5,788 nucleotides of DNA, taken from contig JALQXX010000030.1 in the NCBI GenBank assembly GCA_023262965.1, positions 1-5,788 on the forward strand, written 5' to 3'. The notes beneath the pieces are model-generated. The model had not been told where the DNA came from, did not search any database, and worked only from the letters and a program-made list of their open reading frames with translations. The stretch is from Candidatus Marinamargulisbacteria bacterium. Its GTDB lineage: Bacteria; Margulisbacteria; Marinamargulisbacteria; UBA817. Shown piece by piece: positions 1 through 4,991 of the stretch (positions are counted from its first letter, which is position 1; each line of letters starts with the position of its first letter). Both the position numbers and the translations under genes were made by a program.

Positions 1-39
1 TTTTTTTACCGCCTATTCTTCACAATTTTTTTTGCCGCC

Positions 40-156
40 TTTTTTACACGATTTTAGCTGCGGGTCCGTACCGGGGGGGGGGACTCTCCTCTCCGCTAGA
101 AATCACCCGGAACGACCTATTTTTTACACCACTTTTTTTACACCATTTTAGCTGCG
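40..156. repeat. Diverged direct repeats with T-tracts
   Basis: A 23-bp unit (T6, ACACG/C, ATTTTAGCTGCG) occurs at 40-62 and again at 134-156 with a single mismatch (G versus C). A partial third copy of its first half (T6-ACACCA) lies at 120-131, directly before the second full copy, giving a 14-bp tandem period. A smaller pair, TTTTTACCGCCT at 3-14 and TTTTTGCCGCCT at 29-40, lies just to the left. The units are seen directly in the sequence. What they derive from is unknown, and I see no terminal inverted repeats or transposase. Confidence 0.6.
73..82. repeat. Homopolymeric run of ten G
   Basis: Ten consecutive G follow CC at 71-72, in a window that is otherwise AT-rich. Runs of this length are prone to slippage in replication and to sequencing error. 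It lies more than 280 bp from the nearest gene start, so no phase-variable gene can be attached to it from this window. Confidence 0.8.
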
Positions 157-204
157 AACCCATATTTTGCAATACTTTTTTCACCAGTAAACGTTTGTAG
201 CCCA

Positions 205-210
205 TATAAT
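205..210 (+). promoter_or_regulatory. Possible -10 box (TATAAT) for the downstream operon
   Basis: A perfect TATAAT hexamer lies about 150 bp upstream of the leader ORF. No good TTGACA-like element is found 16-18 bp upstream of it; the expected position reads roughly CACCAG. A promoter here would give a transcript leader of about 150 nt. In DNA this AT-rich the hexamer could be chance, so this is only the best candidate seen. A second AT box (TATAAA at 340-345) is even less well placed relative to any -35. Confidence 0.22.
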
Positions 211-355
211 TTTTAACACGTTGTGCCAGGTAGAACTCAAGGTGAAATCTGTGCTTAAAATGCTTTCTTACAAAAAATTCTTTGGAATATCACATGTAAT
301 TTTCTTGCGTATTGAATGGTTTGTTGATACTGTATGCCATATAAAATAAAACCAG

Positions 356-360
356 GGAGG
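356..360 (+). promoter_or_regulatory. Shine-Dalgarno of the leader ORF
   Basis: GGAGG (within AGGGAGGAA) ends 8 nt before the ATG at 369-371, which is ideal spacing. It is the strongest ribosome binding site in the window and supports real initiation at the short leader ORF rather than only at the large gene. Confidence 0.6.
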
Positions 361-368
361 AATAATTA

Positions 369-425
369 ATGAAGTTTAAAAATCTAAAAAATATCTTTTG
401 TCTAGAAGAGGTGAATTATGGATAG
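369..425 (+). CDS. Short leader ORF, 18 codons, overlapping the next gene
   Basis: This ORF would encode MKFKNLKNIFCLEEVNYG and ends at TAG 423-425, overlapping the ATG of the 651-codon gene (418-420) by 8 nt in another frame. Its GGAGG Shine-Dalgarno is better placed than that of the large gene. The second gene's GAGGTG lies inside this ORF. The arrangement suggests translational coupling: ribosomes finishing the leader stop within a few bases of the next start. The peptide shows no run of a single amino acid that would suggest an attenuator and has no recognisable family. It could also be a chance ORF behind a purine-rich stretch. Confidence 0.4.
   Translation: MKFKNLKNIFCLEEVNYG
408..413 (+). 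promoter_or_regulatory. Shine-Dalgarno of the 651-aa gene
   Basis: GAGGTG lies 4 nt before the ATG at 418. It is a good match to the anti-Shine-Dalgarno sequence, slightly closer to the start than ideal. It fixes the start of the large gene at 418. Confidence 0.55.
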
Positions 426-2373
426 AGCACGATCTGTAAGCCATCTAAATGTAAGCCATCCAAAAAGAAAAAGAACAGGTCCTGAAGGTCCAGAGGGTTC
501 GATTGATGATAGGAATACAAAATCAAGGGATAATACCTTAGAATATCCCCCCTCTGATGGTCCAATCTTAAATTTTAATCACGCCTCATCGAATTCGAGT
601 GACGAGACGGTTTTGCATTTATCGACGAATTCGCTTCCCCATAGTTTATTATTAATCAAAAAACAAATAACTCAGCTACTAGACAATAGTACCGAAATCA
701 AAGGCGATCCCGATACTTTTAAAATAATTAATAGGGCAATGGAATGTTGCCAAAATATTTATAATAATAACGACTTTGCTATGTTAGATTACTTAATGAA
801 TAAACTAAAGCAATTTTCCAAATCTACTTTCGATAAGTTGGGGCTAGAATTCATTGAAAATACATTTGATTATATTGATCGATGGACCTCTAAGGACAAC
901 TTTTTTTATAAAGAAATGTGTAAATATCTGGGCTTTTCAAAGTCAAGTGAAGAAACCAAAAATCGCTTTGTAGCATTAGATCGTGTTTTTCAAAGCCATC
1001 TAAACATGCTTAAATACAAAGAAATGTCTAAGATTGGCGATTATAGCGGATCCAATCTTGGCAAGTTAATTGATGTATATAATAATTACAAAAAAAAGTA
1101 TTCTGATTTTATTGAAAGCGCTAAATACCACCTTTCAGACAAAAAAATTTCGATCCAACCACGTAAATTTGGAATGCTGCCCTGGATTTATGAAGGCATT
1201 TCTCTATTGTATCCTTATCCGGAGGAATCCGATATACCAAAAGAATCATATAACGAAATGTACCGCATTCTAACTCATCAAGCATTTTGCAACTTTATGT
1301 GGGATGATTTTTCCGATGAATTTCGATCTCAACCAATTATAAATATTATATTAAACATTTTTCCTTCCGAGTTAGAGCCAACCATTTATCGAACCATTAA
1401 AGTTGGTACAGAACAAGAAACAATAGACAAGAATAATGCATCCCAAGTAATTCTGAAATTAATTAATAATGACGATGAATTAAGCAAATGGCCTCAAGAA
1501 ACAAAGGAAGCCTTAGCTGAATACTTAGCCTTTACATGGATAGAGTTTGAAACCACCTGCCTTGATATTGAAGGTATTATTAATTCCATCCACGCCGTTG
1601 AGGATAGCCTTGCGGCACCTGATATTTCAAAAAACCCTGTTTGGTCAACCATCTGGGAGAATTATGTTGGTCTTTTCAACAGTTATGATAAATCCTTGGT
1701 ATTCAATAATTATCCAAACATATTTAATTTAATAGAGGCCTATAAACTATCGTCTCACAATATGAATATTGTTCCGTTTTATTTGGAAATAGAATATTTG
1801 AAATTATCAAAAACAATAACGGGTAAGGACGCTATTGTAGTCAGGCTCGAGTCTGCGCTCTTTAAAGAAGAATCCGTACTGGATCAAAAATTAGGCCGAA
1901 TTGGGAACGTTATTGCAACATGTTTGCCAAATAATCTAAAGAATAACCATAGTCGAGAACTAAACATGGAAGATCTCAGTGGAATTATTGATATTTTTAA
2001 TCAACAACAAAATTCGCTTGATTCTTACCAAAAAATCAACCTTGCGTTCCAGAAAATAGTGAAGCAAGATCGACCCGGTGGCGTCAAGGATATCTTAGAA
2101 ATACTCAAAAATTCCGATTGTGAATACAACCTTGTCCGTGACTTTGTACAGAGTTTAAGATCTTTAATAGATACAAGAAATCAAATACTAATCCGAGCTC
2201 AACGAACTAGACGGAATTCCTTAAGTTCTGGAACCAATAGCCCCTTGAACGTAACACCCGCCCCACCAACTCCAACTACAACAACTCCAACAACTCAAAC
2301 TACAGCAGCCGAATCGGTAACGCCTACCCTGGCACTTTTACTTCACCATTTGGTTAGTCGGGGATCTATTTGA
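418..2373 (+). CDS. Large helical protein of unknown function, possibly terpene-synthase-like or a secreted effector
   Basis: I do not recognise this 651-residue protein with certainty. No signal peptide or membrane segment is visible, so it is cytoplasmic or exported by another route. Residues 1-60 are polar and disordered-looking, with a basic KRKR cluster (17-19 region) and GPEGPEG. Residues 75-600 look almost entirely alpha-helical. Residues 100-167 faintly resemble the central helices of RasGEF catalytic domains. Residues 244-600 resemble class I terpene synthases in parts: FGMLPW near 251, then a helix ending in WDDFSDEF (295-302, a DDxxDE-type metal motif), then WPQETKEALAEYL..WIEFE (358-377). 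The second metal-binding motif (NDxxSxxxE) is not intact; degenerate candidates start at N497 and N532. Residues 612-630 are Pro/Thr-rich. The stop overlaps the kinase start by 4 nt, so the two genes form an operon. Sampled lines give roughly 25-45% GC, below hemF. The coding call is very sure; the function is not. Confidence 0.9.
   Translation: MDRARSVSHLNVSHPKRKRTGPEGPEGSIDDRNTKSRDNTLEYPPSDGPILNFNHASSNSSDETVLHLSTNSLPHSLLLIKKQITQLLDNSTEIKGDPDTFKIINRAMECCQNIYNNNDFAMLDYLMNKLKQFSKSTFDKLGLEFIENTFDYIDRWTSKDNFFYKEMCKYLGFSKSSEETKNRFVALDRVFQSHLNMLKYKEMSKIGDYSGSNLGKLIDVYNNYKKKYSDFIESAKYHLSDKKISIQPRKFGMLPWIYEGISLLYPYPEESDIPKESYNEMYRILTHQAFCNFMWDDFSDEFRSQPIINIILNIFPSELEPTIYRTIKVGTEQETIDKNNASQVILKLINNDDELSKWPQETKEALAEYLAFTWIEFETTCLDIEGIINSIHAVEDSLAAPDISKNPVWSTIWENYVGLFNSYDKSLVFNNYPNIFNLIEAYKLSSHNMNIVPFYLEIEYLKLSKTITGKDAIVVRLESALFKEESVLDQKLGRIGNVIATCLPNNLKNNHSRELNMEDLSGIIDIFNQQQNSLDSYQKINLAFQKIVKQDRPGGVKDILEILKNSDCEYNLVRDFVQSLRSLIDTRNQILIRAQRTRRNSLSSGTNSPLNVTPAPPTPTTTTPTTQTTAAESVTPTLALLLHHLVSRGSI
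436..465 (+). repeat. 15-bp tandem duplication near the start of the large gene
   Basis: GTAAGCCATCTAAAT is followed directly by GTAAGCCATCCAAAA, two copies differing at 2 of 15 bases. They encode VSHLN and VSHPK. The second copy leads into the KRKR cluster. This looks like a recent in-frame duplication in the disordered N-terminus. Confidence 0.7.
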
Positions 2374-2378
2374 TCCCC
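2360..2378 (+). promoter_or_regulatory. Perfect hairpin over the stop/start junction
   Basis: GGGGATC (2360-2366), loop TATTT, GATCCCC (2372-2378) form a perfect 7-bp stem. The loop and 3' arm contain both the stop TGA of the large gene and the TTG start of the kinase. The 5' arm contains the only G-rich stretch that could serve as a Shine-Dalgarno for the kinase. No T-run follows, so it does not look like an intrinsic terminator. A ribosome finishing the upstream gene would melt it, which would fit strict translational coupling of the kinase. Confidence 0.5.
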
Positions 2379-3725
2379 AACGCATTAAAAGTAGCGTTTC
2401 GACGTTTTAGTAGTATTGGCATCACCGATGGGATGACCATTCCTAAGCGCAAGCAAGTACGCCTAGTGAACCATGTCGCCCTCAGCATGAGCCTATTGGC
2501 ATTACCCTACTTCTTTATTTTTACCCACTTCAATTTACATCAAGCGGCATTTTACGTGATACATATTTTAGTATTATATATTATATCCCTTATATTAAAT
2601 TACACACACCACTCCTATATTGCGGGATTAATCCAAATCGCTACTCAAATTATGTTTTTGCCATTTTATTCGGTTTATTTGGGCATCACCTCTGGCGCGC
2701 ATTTACTTCTTGTTCCATTATCAATACTACCGTATATGTTTTTTTCCCACGATGACGCCAAACCCTACCTACGCGTCAGTTTGGGCATCATCGGGTTGGG
2801 CATGGTATTTTTATGGGCTAGCCACATGTTTACACTTTTTACGCCCGTTCATATCCCCCTGTACGTATCCCGCATTCTATATACCTGCGCATTTGCAACA
2901 ACCGTTTTTTTGGTTATTATAGAAGCCCATATATTTTCCCTTGGTGAAACGCGTGCTTTTCGTACCTTGATGCTCAGCAAAAATCGCCAACGCGCATTAA
3001 TTAAACATGCCGACTACGCCCGCTTGGTGCAAAATATTGCTCATGAATTCAAAAATCCGCTGCAAATGTTACAAAGCACGGCGGATCTTAAGCAGATGGA
3101 GGCGATTGATATCAACGAATTTTGCTCCAGCATTCAATATAGCGTGGAGCGACTCAATCGTATCATTCAACCCATGTTATCCTACATGAACCCTTTTGAT
3201 AAATACACATTCAAAATTTGCAATCTACATACAATTGCAACCAATGTTCGCAATTTATGTGCCATCAAATGTCAATCCGCTGGCATTCAGATTTCGGTAA
3301 ACTGCCAAGCATTAAACCCCACTATATACGCTGATTCACATGCCGTTGGTCAGGTTTTAATTAATCTCATTAGCAACTCAATCTCAGCACTCGCCCATGA
3401 GCCCCATCCATCGATTCAATTAATCGTGACCAATCAACTCGCTGTATTGGATAATAAAGAAGAAATGTGTGTCGCCATTTCAGTTCATGATAATGGCTGC
3501 GGTATGGAAATAAAAAATATTGAAGAGATATCCATCCCCTATGAATCATCCCGAAAAACCACACTTAATGTAGGATTAGGGATGTCTATTGTGGCAAAAA
3601 CGGTACATGATCATGGCGGCGTATTGGACATATCGTCTGAAAAAAATAACGGAACCACAATTACCTGTTGGTTCAAATGCCATGATGCATCATCCGATGC
3701 AGAAAATAGTGAACCCGTTACTTAG
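2370..3725 (+). CDS. Membrane sensor histidine kinase with six predicted helices
   Basis: This is a two-component sensor kinase of about 451 residues in the inner membrane, predicted to autophosphorylate on His and pass phosphate to a response regulator. Hydrophobic segments near residues 37-54, 60-77, 84-104, 109-126, 137-154 and 165-189 suggest six helices with almost no periplasmic domain. The signal is therefore probably sensed in or at the membrane. The H-box is NIAHEFKNPL with H225, the N-box INLISNSISAL has N336, the G1 box is DNGCGM (374-379) and the G2 box VGLGMS (401-406). All key residues are present. There is no HAMP, PAS or receiver domain. The TTG at 2370 overlaps the previous stop. 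The first in-frame ATG is at 2433 but has no clear ribosome site, and it would only shorten the cytoplasmic N-terminus. The six-helix layout recalls kinases such as CqsS and LqsS, but I cannot show orthology. Confidence 0.92.
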   Translation: MIPNALKVAFRRFSSIGITDGMTIPKRKQVRLVNHVALSMSLLALPYFFIFTHFNLHQAAFYVIHILVLYIISLILNYTHHSYIAGLIQIATQIMFLPFYSVYLGITSGAHLLLVPLSILPYMFFSHDDAKPYLRVSLGIIGLGMVFLWASHMFTLFTPVHIPLYVSRILYTCAFATTVFLVIIEAHIFSLGETRAFRTLMLSKNRQRALIKHADYARLVQNIAHEFKNPLQMLQSTADLKQMEAIDINEFCSSIQYSVERLNRIIQPMLSYMNPFDKYTFKICNLHTIATNVRNLCAIKCQSAGIQISVNCQALNPTIYADSHAVGQVLINLISNSISALAHEPHPSIQLIVTNQLAVLDNKEEMCVAISVHDNGCGMEIKNIEEISIPYESSRKTTLNVGLGMSIVAKTVHDHGGVLDISSEKNNGTTITCWFKCHDASSDAENSEPVT

Positions 3726-3738
3726 TAAAAACAATGCA

Positions 3739-4662
3739 TCACACCCATTCGATGGGTTTTTTTAATACCGTAACTACGTATGCTTCGGCTGAGTCTGGCT
3801 CAATGGGCATGTCGCAATTCCATGAAACGGATGGGGGCAATGACATTAAAATACTTTCGGTTCGTCCACCTGTTTTTAAGCCAAATAATGTGCCCCGATC
3901 ATACAACAAATTAAACTCAACATACCGGCCACGTCGTAACTGCTGCCACTGTCGGTGGGCATCCAACACGGGCGCATCTTTTTGGCGATTTACAATCGGA
4001 ATATAGGCATCTATAAAAGCAGCAGATGCACCGGTTATAAACGCATAGGCATCATCAAAATCATGGCACCGATAATCAAAAAAAATGCCGCCAATCCCAC
4101 GATGCTCCTGACGATGTGGTAAGTAAAAATACGTGTCGCAGTCCGCTTTAAGCGTCTTATACAAAAATGCCGGGTGATTATCGCATATAGCCTTATGGCA
4201 CCCATGAAAATGCCGGGCATCATCATCTGTAATATAGTACGGCGTTAAGTCGGCACCCCCACCCACCCACCACACCGATTTGCCGCCACACGTAACCTCA
4301 AAATACCGATAATTGGCATGAACCGTCGGCACAAATGGGTTTTTAGGATGAATGATTAAGCTGATGCCTGTTGCATAAAAAAAGGCATCAGCTGTTATAT
4401 CAAACCGAGAATTAACGCGATGAATCAGTGTTTCAAAAAGGGGGGCTTCACTGGCCGAAATCTGACCATGCACCGTTGATACCGCAACCCCGCCACTTTC
4501 AAAAACATCATTGCGTACCACCCGCGTACACCCACCCCCACCGCGTTCACGCGACCACGTATCAACACGGTTATCAAATGGCGCAACCGCCGATAAGGCA
4601 TCGCAAATATTGTGTTGCCGTGTTTCAAATAACGCACGCATTGTGCAAACCGAATGTGGCAT
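3739..4662 (-). CDS. hemF: Oxygen-dependent coproporphyrinogen III oxidase
   Basis: HemF converts coproporphyrinogen III to protoporphyrinogen IX by two oxygen-dependent decarboxylations, a late cytoplasmic step of heme synthesis. Family motifs appear in order: RERGGGG, HPKNPFVPTVHANYR, WWVGGGADLTPYY, DDARHFHGCHK, YFYLPHRQEHRGIGGIFFDY and RRGRYVEFNLLYDRGTLFG, then GGRTESILMSLPP. The four His positions matching the metal-site histidines of E. coli HemF (96, 106, 145, 175) are present. I chose the ATG at 4662 (307 residues, near the usual ~300). An AGGT lies 6 nt before it, and the reading frame further upstream passes through a G-run and A-tracts and looks non-coding. ATG codons at 4677, 4668 and 4641 are alternatives. 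The gene converges on the kinase with a 13-bp gap. Sampled lines give about 47-52% GC, above the large gene. It implies aerobic or microaerobic heme synthesis. Confidence 0.96.
   Translation of the reverse strand: MPHSVCTMRALFETRQHNICDALSAVAPFDNRVDTWSRERGGGGCTRVVRNDVFESGGVAVSTVHGQISASEAPLFETLIHRVNSRFDITADAFFYATGISLIIHPKNPFVPTVHANYRYFEVTCGGKSVWWVGGGADLTPYYITDDDARHFHGCHKAICDNHPAFLYKTLKADCDTYFYLPHRQEHRGIGGIFFDYRCHDFDDAYAFITGASAAFIDAYIPIVNRQKDAPVLDAHRQWQQLRRGRYVEFNLLYDRGTLFGLKTGGRTESILMSLPPSVSWNCDMPIEPDSAEAYVVTVLKKPIEWV
3743..3763 (+). terminator. Intrinsic terminator of the kinase operon
   Basis: ACCCAT (3743-3748), loop TCG, ATGGGT (3752-3757) form a 6-bp perfect stem whose 3' end runs into seven T (3757-3763). 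It begins 18 nt after the kinase stop. The hairpin lies inside the last codons of hemF on the other strand. On the minus strand the same hairpin is followed, after about 10 nt, by five T, so it may act weakly for hemF as well. Confidence 0.8.
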
Positions 4663-4742
4663 TACCATACCTATCATAGTGCCATATTTACTAGCCTTCG
4701 AGAAGATGAATTTTTTTAAAATACGCCCCCCCCTGCAGACGT

Positions 4743-4771
4743 TTGGAAAAAAAAACACTCTATGCTAGAGT
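4743..4771 (+). promoter_or_regulatory. Possible tRNA-Leu promoter
   Basis: TTGGAA (4743-4748) and TAGAGT (4766-4771) are separated by 17 bp, each matching the consensus at 4 of 6 positions, and sit just upstream of the tRNA. TATGCT (4761-4766) is an alternative -10 but its spacing to TTGGAA is only 12. The pairing is plausible by position and not strong by sequence. Confidence 0.35.
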
Positions 4772-4773
4772 AT
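4747..4773 (-). terminator. Possible minus-strand intrinsic terminator
   Basis: Read on the minus strand, ACTCTA, loop GCA, TAGAGT form a perfect 6-bp stem, extendable to 8 bp with one G-U pair. The stem is followed by nine T (4755 down to 4747). It lies between the response-regulator gene and hemF, both on this strand, so it could stop read-through antisense to the tRNA before hemF. The stem is short and AT-rich, so efficiency is uncertain. The same bases are the candidate tRNA promoter on the other strand. Confidence 0.45.
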
Positions 4774-4781
4774 ATCTAGTT

Positions 4782-4869
4782 GCCGAGATGGTGAAATGGT
4801 ATACACGCTAGCTTGAGGGGCTAGTGCCCGTTTATGGGCGTGCAGGTTCAAGTCCTGTTCTCGGCACCA
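4782..4869 (+). tRNA. tRNA-Leu (anticodon GAG)
   Basis: This gene folds as a class II tRNA. The acceptor arms are GCCGAGA (4782-4788) and TCTCGGC (4859-4865). The D-arm is GTG..CAC with GG in the loop. The anticodon stem CTAGC/GCTAG (4808-4812 with 4820-4824) holds the loop TTGAGGG, anticodon GAG at 4815-4817. A long variable arm has the stem GCCC/GGGC, and the T-loop is TTCAAGT. The discriminator is A4866 and CCA (4867-4869) is encoded. It reads CUC and CUU leucine codons. No clear terminator follows. Confidence 0.97.
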
Positions 4870-4991
4870 TCCCCATTGTAAAAAATATACATTTGCCTAT
4901 TCGACACTTGTATATCAACCACAGTATCAACTGTTGACGTGTACTATAGTGCTATCTCAATTTGAATTGCATGCCGATGCTGGGGCATTGC

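Larger units (their letters stand above)
1..368. other. AT-rich intergenic region without a recognisable gene
   Basis: No open reading frame here looks like a protein on either strand. The first 170 bases are T-tracts of 5-8 bases alternating with short ACACC, CCGCC and TAGCTGCG blocks, with a G-run between two copies of a direct repeat. From about 170 to 368 the sequence is ordinary AT-rich DNA ending in the Shine-Dalgarno of the leader ORF. The left part looks like decayed repeat or gene remnant. The right part probably contains the promoter and 5' untranslated region of the downstream operon. Confidence 0.6.

Noticed and set aside
1-170. CRISPR array or insertion sequence at the left edge
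   Set aside because: Only two full copies of the 23-bp unit exist, spacing is irregular, and there are no terminal inverted repeats, transposase or cas genes.
2433-3725. ATG at 2433 as the kinase start
   Set aside because: No convincing ribosome binding site precedes it, and the overlap at 2370 is a typical coupled arrangement. It remains a possible alternative because it removes only 21 cytoplasmic residues.
3734-4006. Plus-strand ORF of 90 codons antisense to hemF
   Set aside because: It lies entirely over hemF or its terminator, has no Shine-Dalgarno, begins within the terminator region of the kinase operon, and its composition follows the hemF codons read backwards.
4663-4758. N-terminal extension of hemF to the GTG at 4758
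   Set aside because: The extra residues (MFFFPNVCRGG...) come from an A-tract and a homopolymeric C-run, do not resemble HemF, and would make the protein 339 residues, longer than the usual ~300.
4934-4958. TTGACG plus TATCTC as a plus-strand promoter after the tRNA
   Set aside because: The spacing is only 13 bp and no plus-strand gene follows; the downstream gene is on the minus strand.
4971-4988. ATGCC/GGCAT hairpin after the response-regulator stop as a terminator
   Set aside because: The stem is only 5 bp with an 8-nt loop and no T-run follows on the minus strand.
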